Source: Sphaerosporella brunnea (Eukaryota > Ascomycota > Pezizomycetes > Pezizales > Pyronemataceae). From it: a stretch of DNA of 63,484 nucleotides. Positions 22,087-31,630 of this stretch are shown piece by piece; the first letter of the stretch is position 1; the number at the start of each line of letters is the position of its first letter. The DNA lies in NCBI GenBank assembly GCA_008704415.1, contig VXIS01000283.1, positions 1-63,484 on the forward strand, given 5' to 3'. The translations under genes were made by a program, and so were the position numbers. Under the pieces are notes generated by a model. It saw only the letters and a list, made by a program, of their open reading frames with translations. It did no database searches and had not been told where the DNA came from.

Positions 22087-22320
22087 ATGCCTCTCAAGTC
22101 AGCAAAAACGAAGGATCGCAACAAGAAGAACGTAAAGGTCAACAAGGGGAACCGGAGCTTGCTTTCACCGGCGGAAGATAGCACGACATGCGATGCGATA
22201 CTGGTTACCCGATCGGAACTCGGAGACGAGGAAGAAATGAAGAAGGACGCCAAAGATGCGTTCGGACAGGCACTGCAAGAGGCAGAGATGGCACTGACCG
22301 GGGGTCGGTCGAAAAAATGA
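22087..22320 (+). CDS. Small basic N-terminal hypothetical protein
   Basis: This frame encodes 77 aa with a strongly basic start (MPLKSAKTKDRNKKNVKVNKGN), then an acidic and Ala-rich helix-like segment (GDEEEMKKDAKDAFGQALQEAEMAL). The end of the frame lies inside the first GGTCA/TGACC cluster, so the C terminus GGRSKK is partly repeat-derived. It could be the first exon of the coiled-coil gene downstream, with the repeats in an intron, but no convincing splice path was found. No family is recognised. Confidence 0.3.
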   Translation: MPLKSAKTKDRNKKNVKVNKGNRSLLSPAEDSTTCDAILVTRSELGDEEEMKKDAKDAFGQALQEAEMALTGGRSKK

Positions 22321-22391
22321 GCTGACCGGGTCAGCGCCTCCCAGTAGTGATAGGGTCAACGATCGGGTCAGCGAGGGGTCAAAAGTCACAT
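22302..22391. repeat. GGTCA/TGACC palindromic repeat cluster 1
   Basis: Within 90 bp there are several copies of GGTCA or its complement, including GCTGACCGGGTCAGC, GGTCAACGATCGGGTCAGC and GAGGGGTCAAAAGTCA. Many form small palindromes. The same motif recurs at 23102-23205, about 700 bp away, next to the truncated 5' end of the coiled-coil gene. Confidence 0.65.
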
Positions 22392-23101
22392 GATATGTGT
22401 GTGATGGCTCATGACGCGGCAGCCGCCACAGCTGTCCATGGAGTTGACTTCAGCGAACTACCCACCACAGCGACAACGTGCGACGGACCAACAGAGGACG
22501 TAGGACAGAGCTCCCCAGTCTTTGGGTTCGAACAGTATAACTAATAAAATAACATACGGAAAAAAAAAAGGAAAAATTCCGTCTCTCCATGGCTCCCTCC
22601 ATGGCCGACTTCCGCGCCACCATTCAAGTTCCCTGAAGCAAGACCCCTCCACAATCAAGTAGCAGCCGGGTGAGAGAAGAACCAAAAGGCAAAGGGAAAG
22701 AACGAACCTCTATCTTGCGTGTCCGGAAGGAGACAACGCAGCGGGGGCTCGGCGGGGCGGGGGCTCGGCGAGAGGGCTCGGCGATATTTACTAGGAGTCT
22801 CCCAGAGCATCAGCGATGTCCAGGAATAAAGGATTATGGTCATCCTGTCCATTTATTGCGCGAGCCACCGCTTGCTGCTCCTCATAAGCGTGAAGCTCCC
22901 TATGCTGATGCGGTTGTCGTTCCATCAAGGCCTCAAGGAAGTCTTCTAGGCCTAGAAACCTCGAAGCGTTGAGCACTGCGTTTTCAAATATAAGACCGCT
23001 ATCCCAGTTAAACAGGGTTTGAAGGGAAATGGCAAAAGGCCGGTCCCAGATTCGGGCTTGGTGGTCATCCAGAGCATCGTCCTCGTCAGTTAAATCAACC
23101 A

Positions 23102-23205
23102 CCTCACTGACCCGTTACTGACCCCCGGTCAGTCCCTCTACTGACCCCCCCGGTCAGTGACCGGTCAGTGCAATGACTGGTCATTGAACGTGACCCGGTC
23201 GGTGC
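23102..23205. repeat. GGTCA/TGACC palindromic repeat cluster 2
   Basis: This cluster contains CTGACCCGTTACTGACC, CCGGTCAGT, CTGACC...GGTCAGTGACCGGTCAGT, GACTGGTCATT and GTGACCCGGTCGG. Spacing between copies is irregular, from 2 to about 15 bp. It ends directly upstream of the point where the coiled-coil frame opens, so the repeats may have replaced or separated the 5' end of that gene. Confidence 0.65.
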
Positions 23206-23214
23206 CATCTCTGG

Positions 23215-23936
23215 CAAGAGGAGGAACTCCACGTTCAGGACGTGAGGGGAGAACTTTTCGTTGGTAATCGCCGCGGTCTCAGCCTCGCCGGTCTTCCGGA
23301 GCGCGTTCGTGTATTCGAACAGCAAGTCGCCTCACTTGAAGTCAAGAACGCCGAGATCCCTTCGCTCAAGATCAAGGTCGGTTCTCTGGAGGACCGCGTG
23401 AGCAGTCTGACGTTTCGCTTGATGCTTACAAACTCCTGAGGAACCGTTTCATCAGCACGTTCAAAAGAGATAAGCTGGCCAGCGCGACTGAAGCTGACAG
23501 GAGAATTATCGGAGAGGGCAACGCGTGGGCTCACGGAGGGGATGCTGTTGTCGATGCCTTGCTGTATACAGGCACAGGTGGAAGAAGAGATTTCAAAGCT
23601 TTCGAGAAGCTGTACGGGTTTCCGCCTGAGACAGTGCAAAGGATTAGTGAGTTCTTTGCTATTTTCAATATTGCAAGGCTAACACGCTCAGGTCATCAGC
23701 CAACCATCGACGTCATGAACACTCACGCCGCGGTGATCGCCTCGAAGCAGAAAACCGGCAGCGACAACTTCTACACGCTGTTCGCAGAGTTTGTCAAGCT
23801 CTTCAAGCAGTCGGGCGAGGGTTATGAGGAGGGTTATTTGGATGGGGACCCGACGGACGTGACTCGTGCATACTGGGCGTTTGTGAACTGCATCAAAGAT
23901 GAGGTTACGAGGGTCGATGCAGAGGTCAGTGATTAG
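23215..23936 (+). pseudogene. Coiled-coil hypothetical gene, 5'-truncated and frameshifted
   Basis: The frame begins without an ATG at LWQEEELHVQDVRGEL, followed by GNRRGLSLAGLPERV. It then forms a leucine-rich coiled coil (FEQQVASLEVKNAEI...LEDRVSSL). Near 23390-23415 the reading frame shifts by one base. Reading in the new frame, SDVSLDAYKLLRNRFIS continues and is followed by IIGEGNAWAHGGDAVVDALLY. A 45-nt intron (23647-23691, GTGAGT...CTCAG) leads into HQPTIDVMNTHAAVIASKQK and ends at TAG 23934-23936. This looks like an uncharacterised fungal coiled-coil family with a conserved C-terminal part, but the name and role are unknown. The missing start and the frame shift suggest a pseudogene; a single base error in the assembly is the alternative. 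Confidence 0.5.
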
Positions 23937-24047
23937 ACGAAGCTTTTTTTCCTTTGGTGTTTCGGTGAGTTTCGGTTGTATGGTGATTCGGCTGGGCGAA
24001 TTATGTAATTTATTATTGATGTATTATACTATGAATCGAGGGGGACC

Positions 24048-24210
24048 CCTTGAGCGAAGCGAAAGAGAGGGCGAAGCCTCAAGGAGCGGAGCGACGCGAT
24101 AGTCAGAGTGGCGGCCAGAGGCTGTGCTCAGACCGAGTGATTCCGAACGCAAGCGTTCTCAGCAACTAAAGACCTTTGCGAAGCAAAAGGTAAGATTCTG
24201 TCTTTAGTTG
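24048..24210. repeat. Cluster of tight hairpins with short loops
   Basis: There are three stem-loops in a row. CCTTGAG (24048-24054) pairs with CTCAAGG (24078-24084). GAACGC (24145-24150) pairs with GCGTTC (24153-24158) over a 2-nt loop. CAACTAAAGAC (24163-24173) pairs with GTCTTTAGTTG (24200-24210) and encloses a second stem, CCTTTGC/GCAAAAGG. The intervening DNA repeats GCGAAGC-like units. The texture recalls GC-rich hairpin elements of fungal mitochondrial genomes, so a nuclear insertion of organelle DNA is one possibility. No gene or promoter function can be claimed. Confidence 0.65.
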
Positions 24211-24225
24211 CTGGAACGCGGAACG
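24210..24225. repeat. 16-bp direct repeat, right copy
   Basis: This is identical in sequence and orientation to 21837-21852. It directly abuts, and shares one base with, the last hairpin stem of the cluster at 24048-24210. Confidence 0.6.
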
Positions 24226-25175
24226 GGTATTATCATCTAAATTGCTCACGATACATAAACGAAAAAACATTACATTTCAGACAGCAAGGAAAAAATACAT
24301 CAACGGAGAAATAAAAAGGAAACAGACTCATACAGGAGATAACTAAAAACCCCTCCATCTCGAATCACTAAACAGCAGCAGTACTCTTGCTCACTCACAC
24401 TCGAACACGATGGGGAAACAAACAGAATGGGCAATGCATGTTGAACAATTCTCTCCCTCCCCTCCTTCCTTCCTTATACACACCGCCTCTCATTCCTCGT
24501 TCTCCCCTTCCTCTCTTTCGTACACCCTCCTATCAACAAATCTCAAGCACCCCCTTCTCCACAAACGACAGCAGAAAACACAGAAACGCAACACACTCAG
24601 AATTCCTTCGCACAGAAAAGCAGCCACAAAAAAACAAAACAAAAAACAAAAAAAGCAGCTTTCTCCCGGATATAAAAAAATCACGCTATGCTTGCTAATG
24701 TAAACCAACAACAGCGGAGCGAAGTAGTAATAGTAGAAAGAAAAAAAGTGAAGAACTAATTTAAGCAACTAACCCCATAATGAATCGATGTAATCCATTC
24801 CGTAGCAGATCATCGCCGTCTAATAACTGAATAAAGGAAAGCAGACACACACCCGAGACAGAAAAACAGCACAAAAACAAAAAACACAAGCGGACCATGG
24901 CTGAGAACCCACGCTTTTCCCTGCCTCCCACACGCCACCCGTGGTTTTCTGATTCGTAATCGTCGTCAACATTTTGTAAAAGAGAGTCAAGAAGAGGTAA
25001 TTGGCCAGAGGCATCAACGGGTAAACGGAGGGTAATATTAAACAGGTGACAAAGAAAAGGAAGGAAAACGAAACCGGGTGACGTATGTGATTAGCAAACG
25101 GCGCCCTGTATTAGCTCAACCTGGATTTGCTTGAGGCTACACCCCATATGCTGCAGATGGGCGTTAATCCTGTTA
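24226..25175. other. A-rich 3' flank of the casein kinase gene
   Basis: The plus strand is rich in A-runs (AAACAAAACAAAAAACAAAAAAAG near 24628). The minus strand is therefore T-rich and could be the 3' untranslated region and terminator of the kinase gene ending at 25176. No protein frame is supported. Confidence 0.5.
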
Positions 25176-26777
25176 TCACATACCACAGCAGAACACTGCC
25201 TGAATCTTCTGCCATGTTGTCTTTTTGTTTGAGTTATCCTCTTGGTTTCCCCGCGTCTGCTGAGCCGGCAGATTCAAAGCCTGAGGCGACTGGCCTCTCG
25301 TTGTAGGAGGAAGGTTACTCGCCGAAGCTTGGAACTGGGCTTGGGTGCTTGCCGTCGGAGTAGCATGTCCTGGTTGGTGTAAGCCCCCCGCCGCTGCGTT
25401 CGGTCGTTTCGTTTGGGGAGCGTTTTGCGCGCTTCGCCCATCGCCTCGCTTCTGGCCCATCGCCTTTGAACCTGGCGACGGAGGCGGGGGTTGCGGGGCA
25501 TTTAAACGGCCGGACGTGATGCCCGTGTTCGTTGGGCGAATCTGAGCGGGAGGAACATGTCGCAGCTCGCCTGCCGTTGTGGCATGGTTTGGGTTCTGGC
25601 CATGATGGTAGTGGGCGGAATGCTTGGAGATTGCTTCCCAGCCTTTACCATTATTGAGCTTCATCCAGTCATATTCTCCATCTTCAACCTCTCCACTGTT
25701 CTTGAGGGCCTGAGTAAACAGGTCACGAAGGAAGTCGTAGTCAGGAGTGTCCTCGAAGCCAAGGTTGCGAACGTAGCTCAAGTATTGGTTGAACTCGTCT
25801 ATCAAAGAGGGTTAGCGGCTATCATCGCAGTCTAGGACGACAGTGACAAACCAGGGAATCCTTCACACAGCTCCTTGATCGGAGTGGTCTGCTTCTTCTC
25901 TCCGATTTTCTCGTATTTCTGCTTGTTAGTCGCAGCCTTGAGTCCCTGCCATGGAAGCCCGCCTCGCAAAAAGTACATGAACACATGTCCTAGGGCCTCC
26001 AAATCATCTCTTCGGGACTGCTCGCGTCCAAGATGGGTGTTGATACTCATGTATCGAGCAGTTCCAGACAAACTTTTACGTTCCCGGTAGGGAATGTGCT
26101 GCTTGGTCTTGGGATCTCGGTACTGCTTGGCCATACCAAAATCGACAACGTGGATCACATTAGCAGCCTTTGATCCGGGCCGGCCGATCAGGAAGTTGTC
26201 GGGCTTAATGTCGCGGTAGATGAGGTTCTTCTCGTGGATGGTTTGTACCCGGGACAGCTGTGTACCAAGTCAACCACACTATCCATGCAGGTGCTGATCG
26301 GTTGGACATACCATTTGTTTCGCCACCATCACGACAGTCTTGATCGAAAATCGCCGGTTACAGTGGTCGAACAGATCCTCCAAACTAGGTCCGAGCAGAT
26401 CGATAACTAGTATGTTGTGCAGTCCCTCCTGGCCAAAGTAGTAGACGTTCGGGATGCCGGCTGAACGGACGCGTAAGCATATCGCACTCGCTTTCCAACT
26501 CAAGAAATGGTACTAACGGCATCCAACGAGGATCTTGTACGTCCTGTACTCGTCCCTTAATTGCGGTGCATCGCTCTTTCTGGGTTCCTAATGGGGGCGA
26601 AGGTTAGCATCCACGATGCGACCGAGAGACTGGGTAGGTTCGACTAACAAATTTGATGGCCACTTGCTGGTTGTTCAACAGATTTGTTCCCTCGAAAATG
26701 ACACCGAAAGATCCCTCTCCAATCTTCTTCCCCACGCGATAGTGCACACCAACGACATTCGACGACGACGAGGCCAT
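25176..26777 (-). CDS. Casein kinase I, Yck1/Yck2-like membrane-anchored type
   Basis: This Ser/Thr kinase of the CK1 family is likely tethered to the plasma membrane. Exons on the minus strand are 26649-26777, 26518-26587, 26312-26460, 25852-26257 and 25176-25798, giving 458 aa. Introns are 61, 57, 54 and 53 nt. The kinase domain shows the glycine loop [17 protein letters not shown] with the ATP-binding Lys, [10 protein letters not shown], the catalytic loop [18 protein letters not shown] and the CK1 signature [22 protein letters not shown]. Sequence details such as [17 protein letters not shown] and KQHIPYRE fit Yck1/2 better than Hrr25. The C-terminal tail is Gln/Pro/Asn-rich and ends VFCCGM. 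The Cys pair near the end matches the known palmitoylation site of Yck kinases, which supports membrane location. Confidence 0.92.
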
Positions 26778-28495
26778 TGTTTCGGTACTCTGTTACAAGC
26801 AACGAGGAGGATAGGCTATAACACGAAGCTTCGCTCGTTGCCCTTCGGCAGACAATACGGCTGTTGCGCGGCGGATGGGAGCTTTATTGACTAATGACGG
26901 GTCAGGAGGTTCGTTCGTTCGCAGCAAAAGGGAGCGTTGGGTGACGAAAAAGGGAGCGTTGAGTGACGAAAAAGGGAACGGACCGAGTAAGTCTATTTCA
27001 TCGACAACGAAGAAACGGGTCAGCGACAGGCGAGAAGAGAGAGCGAAGAGGAATGTTTGCGAGTGAGTATGTGAGTAGGTGCACGGGGATGGGGAAATAA
27101 GAAGTTGAAGTGAGAGAAGGGAAGTAATCTGAGTTTCGGGGCAAAATGCGCTCGTTAAGGAGTACAAAGTTTGCAACCATTCCATTTGCAGAAAATGGCG
27201 GGCAACGCGAAGGCGCGAGTATACATACCAACAATTAGTGTGTGAGACCGAGCCCAATGGAATTAATGAATTAGACGGAATATTGAGAGCAAGGCGAAGA
27301 AGAGCTAGAGCTATCTACGGAGTGGAAGCACGGGAGAAGTTGAGGTGATAATTATGGTTGTTTCGTGAGGTGTCGAAGAACTAGGGTGGTGGCAGCGCGG
27401 GCGGGTCACGGGTGGGAGGCCGTAGAGAGTAGGGGTGTGTTTCTTTCTTTCTCTTCGGCTTTTTTTTTGGGGGGGAGGGGGGGTGGGGGATTGTGACGGG
27501 GATGCTAGGCGGCGGGCAGGCGGAGAGGGAGGAGAGGGAGGAGAGGGAGGAGAGGGAACGAAGGGTAGAAAGGAACGTAGAGTGGTGGAGGAAAGGAAGG
27601 GAGGAAGAGATCCAGAGGCAAGAGAGAGAGCCGGAACTTACAGGGCGCAAAAGTGAGTGTGCGCACCTGGCAGCCAGCGAGTGGTATTATTTTCCCTCGG
27701 ACGAGCAGCAGTTAGTTAGATTTTGGACGTTCAAGGTAAGGTTTGAAGTTGGGAGCGGCTGGTCGAGAAGAAACGAGGGGGGGTGGTTGGAGTTTTGGTG
27801 AAGCAGCACCAGCGAAAGCACAGCGAGAAAAGCCTGGGGGGCGGTCAGCGGAAGCTAGGCAGGGTGAACAAAAGAGCTAAGCACAGAACGGGTCTTAGCG
27901 TGATGAGCCGCTGCTCCCCGATCGGGCTAATGGCGGCGCTTGGGCAAAAAAAAGAACAAGGGTGGTGAAGAGAACTGCTCTGCCGCGCAGAACATCCCAT
28001 CACTACTTGCCGTTCGAGGCGTGAAGGTGGCAAGCCGCATAGCTGCTTCTTTTCAACGCCAATAAGCCAGTGATGCTGATGGCTGGCATATGTAGAAAAA
28101 TTTATATGTGCAATAACCTTTTTTTTTTTCACCGCTCATTCAACGACGATCCCCGATACTTGTGCTCCGTCCCAGAAGGGTTCTGCAACTGACGTGGGCC
28201 CCGATTGATGGACCGGGAGAAGAGACGAGACAATTGATTGCAAGACCGAGACTTCGCTCGCCGTATCCCGGTGCTTCGGCAACTCGAAATTGGGCAAATT
28301 CGCAATGCTCATTCACGTTGCTCATTCGCGTCAACGAGGAAGGAAGGAACAGGAGCAGCAGTGATGTGATCCATTCAGCAACGCTGACGAGCCGGTTGTG
28401 CAGCAAGTCAACTGGCAACATAGGTAAAACAGACGGTACACATGTATACCATCGCCGCCCACAGGCGGAGGTTCCGAGTAGGTATCACCTGCAAA
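26778..28495. other. Upstream region of the casein kinase gene
   Basis: No conserved protein is seen on either strand. The kinase promoter is expected here, on the minus strand. A purine-rich tract (GGAGAGGGA repeated fourfold at about 27521-27560) and a G-run at 27470-27490 would be pyrimidine tracts on the kinase sense strand. Confidence 0.5.
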
Positions 28496-29230
28496 AGGGA
28501 GGTTCTGCTAAAAATTTTGCACGAGAACGTGCACGCAACAGGGGTACAAAATGGGTTTGGCTCGTTCACAGCGAAAGAGAGGTTCTGGCACTTCTCTGCA
28601 CGAGAACTTGCACGATGATAACTAAGCGCGCCATGACACAACTAAGCGATATCAAAATTCGCTTACAGCGAACACCAGAACATCGACATGAACAGCGGAA
28701 AGAGTGCCAGGGAGCGGGCAGATGGCGCAATGAAGCAGCGAATTTGACAGTTTAATGATATAAATACCTCCTTCTGCAGGATTGTACGCAATGTGTCTTT
28801 TCAATGTATAGTCTTTGACGACACGAGTCGGTCAGGAAAGTAATGTTGCTAGGTAGTGTATGCGACGCTGTCTATGCATCAAAAGTTGCGGCAGTGGGCT
28901 TTCGGCGGCTTCAAAGGCGGCAAGAATAATTGTGGTGAGGGTGGCGGAGTTCAGGTCTATGTTCTCAACTTTGGGTGGAATTGTGAAGCCGTGAGAGTGG
29001 AATAAAAATTTATAGGTACGTCCGCAACAGCCAATCAGAGCGTTTGTTTACACTTCTACGTGCACGCTAATTTTTGCACGATCATCGTGCAAGCAAAGGA
29101 CAGGGATACTGCTTTGCACGTTGGTTAAAACCACTGGGTGAATTCCCCTTGTCCGCGCTTTGCTGTTTCAGGCCCGTTGCTGTGGTTACACGTGCACGTT
29201 CTCGTGCAAAATTTCCAGCAGAACCTCCCT
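28496..29230. mobile_element. MITE-like element with 40-bp terminal inverted repeats
   Basis: The left end 28496-28535 and the complement of the right end 29191-29230 agree at 38 of 40 positions. Both start AGGGAGGTTCTGCT and end TTTTGCACGAGAACGTGCACG. AAA lies outside each end (28493-28495 and 29231-29233), a possible 3-bp target duplication. Subterminal copies of GCACGAGAACTTGCACG (near 28599) and TGCACGATCATCGTGCA (near 29076) are further palindromes. No coding capacity is seen in 735 bp. The superfamily is uncertain. Confidence 0.75.
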
Positions 29231-29620
29231 AAAGCGCAGCACTTCCGTCTTCGTTTCCTCCCAATAGCAGCAATCACCCAGAAACACATACCCAAACCCC
29301 CCCCCCCCCCAGTCCAGTTCGGTCAGCGACTTGGCCCACCCCCCGTCGCAAGCAACGCTCCGCCCAAACCAGGACTCGTGATCCTCGAAACCAATCGAGA
29401 ACACCCAGTGTGACAAGTAACCGCCAGGAAAACAGTTCCCCCGCGCTTTTGGTGGCTGTCACCTCCAATAAGATCATGCGCGCGCATCTTGTTCTCTGAG
29501 CGCCACGATTCGCACCCATGTAGCCAGCCGAGCAGGTGGGTACATCAACACCTGCCCTGCGTGGGGTAACTCCACCTGGGATAGGCATTTGTAACCGAAC
29601 CAGGCAGGCATCATACTCTA
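29231..29620. other. Spacer with a C-run between the MITE and a putative secreted gene
   Basis: A run of C at about 29299-29310 is present. A minus-strand frame here (VSEMIEYDACLVRLQMPIPGG near 29640-29570) could be a further exon of the putative secreted protein gene, but the junction is not clear. Confidence 0.35.
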
Positions 29621-30264
29621 TCATCTCGGAAACCACCATTTGCCATGCGGATGATCTAGCCTTCTTCCAGCAAGTCGTGCGCAGATCGCCATGACGCGAG
29701 TGAGCCTCTGTGAGCAGAAATGGATCCGTTCCCGTGGATAAAATAGAAGGCGTTCATAACGCATATTTCCCATGGCAGCACCCAAAAATTCAACTTTTGG
29801 CACGGGCAACCAACGGCGGCCATAGATTTTTGAAGATCTCAATGTTTGTGCTTCAATTATTCGCTCAGGGTTCCAGATTTTGACACAAGAAAAGATCCAC
29901 AAACACATCTCCTTTTCCATACATGTCTGCAGATGGATTTCGAATCCCCCCACGGAAGTGTACCGAGGAAAGGAAAAGCTCATTAATGCCAGACACCCAA
30001 TCTCGATAAGCTTGGAAGATGTGAACCAAACAAACCCCGCCTTCCAGTCTTGAGTGTTTTAATGTTAGGACTGACCTGGCCAGAAAATCTACACTCGAAT
30101 ATTTCTCGAGTGACAAACAGTGACTTAGTTCCCCGGATATGTCGACATCTGGGGTTGATGAAAGCGGCCTCACCAAAGTCAGCGGCCCGAACCCGTTGAA
30201 ATTGATCCGAAGTAGTCAGAAAGAGAACTATAGCCGAGGTGTATAGAAGAGTATACGCCGACAT
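29621..30264 (-). CDS. Putative small secreted protein
   Basis: The minus-strand model uses exon 1 30076-30264 and exon 2 29621-30010, separated by a 65-nt intron (GTCAGT...CCAAG), giving 192 aa. The N terminus (YTLLYTSAIVLFLTTSDQFQRVRA) is a good signal peptide with a possible cleavage after RVRA. The mature part has Cys in PRCRH, IFECRF, QTCMEKEMCLW and HFCSQ, and a segment YGRRWLPVPKVEFLGAAMG...YERLLFYP. The order of Cys, aromatic and Gly positions is loosely like fungal RNase-fold secreted proteins, but no catalytic motif was confirmed. Other splice paths are open, including an exon reading AYRDWVSGINELF in another frame. It may instead be decayed. Confidence 0.35.
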
Positions 30265-31630
30265 TATCAAAACCCATACAAAACGAATATCAAATGTTCA
30301 ACTTAAGGCACTGCAAAACGCCCAAGCCAGAAGCAGGTCCCATCGCAGCGAATTCGAAGCAGTTCATCACCCATGGCTAGCTTCTACCAAGCCAGTAGCG
30401 ATGAATACGGGGCGGTGGTTTCGCCGAAACCACCAGCTTTCAACAAGAGCCGACATTTCTTGCACTCCATGAAGAAAGTGGCTTAACTACTCAGGTCTAT
30501 TGAGCTTTGAGGAAGCGTTTTGAAAGTAATAGATCCTAGGGAGATTGCAAAGCCTTCTTCAGTGACGCAACCTGCGCCTCCACACAATGGCTGGACCGTG
30601 CAGATCCTACCAGTTTGTCAACGTGTGAGCAGTGAGCGCGGCCTGGAGGTTCTGATCTAGGTACCTAGGTAGCTAGGTACCCAACGCCAGGGAACTCTTC
30701 ATTCCGCAATATTCCTCTATAGCTATCTATCTGAAGAAGGACGTCCAGTATGAGGTAAGTATGTGTATACTTGGAGTCTGTATTTGCACCGTTTTCAAAC
30801 TTTCACTAACGTAGAGTGGTCTGTTTTTCTGGTCCCGGGTTTGCTGAAGGCCGTAGTCACTGCTGAAAAAAAAAAAAAAAAAAAAAAAACGAGCAAAAAA
30901 ACTGTGAACCTCTTCCTTTCACAAGCCATCACTCATTGGCCCTCACATATCTGGGGCCATGATCAGCTATGTACTTGTTTGTATGTACCTTGCTATGTAT
31001 GGCCAGGGACAGTGAGATCGCAACGTGCTTTGTGTTTCTGGTGAGCCCGCACTCGAGTATGATCTCTACCTACTGCACACATCCGTCCACGACGCGTCCA
31101 CTACTGGTATACCTATTCTAGAACCACTGGTAATACATACCACAGCGGAGACACCGCCTTGTACAAGTGCGTAGCCTGATGGAGGTTTTGTGTAGTAGAT
31201 AGAGAGTATCCCGGTTTGTTATTGCAAAAAAAAGGTCCAAAAAGGGGCCATAGTGACCTATAATGATTCCGTACACCAAAAACAGACGTTTTGCCCCCAT
31301 CACCAGAAGTATCAGCATCATGAGTGTCAAATAAACAAAAAAAAAATAAAAAAAAAATATCGCACGCAATTCACTGTAGATTATCGCTAAAAAGCCCAAC
31401 TCGGAACTGTAAAACAGGACACAGGTGACAACGCAACAATTCGACATGATATCAGCAGAGAATAAAGTAAAAAAAGAAAAACAAAAAACAAAAAAAAAAA
31501 AAAAAAAGAAAAAAAACAAACAAACACCATGACGCCCGCAAAGCATCGACCGCAGCCTCACCAAACCCAGACAAAGAAAAAATATGGAAAGACATAATGA
31601 CCCCAAGATGCTCACACAAGGTGCCATCCG
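30265..31630. other. Intergenic region with simple-sequence tracts
   Basis: No supported gene is found. There is a near-palindrome AGGTACCTAGGTAGCTAGGTACC around 30658-30680, a 24-A run at 30866-30889, and A-rich DNA at 31340-31530 that would be the T-rich 3' end of the BUD6 transcript on the minus strand. Confidence 0.5.

Noticed and set aside
24048..24210. Hairpin cluster as a CRISPR array or tRNA
   Set aside because: The stems differ from one another, there are no equal spacers, no cas genes are present, and the host is a eukaryote. No cloverleaf fits.
27381..27801. Glu/Arg-rich open frames on both strands
   Set aside because: They are produced by a GGAGAGGGA simple repeat and have no conserved content.
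30866..30889. 24-A run that could be the tail of a retroposon
   Set aside because: No target duplication or RNA-derived body was found upstream, and similar homopolymers are common throughout the gene-poor parts of the window.
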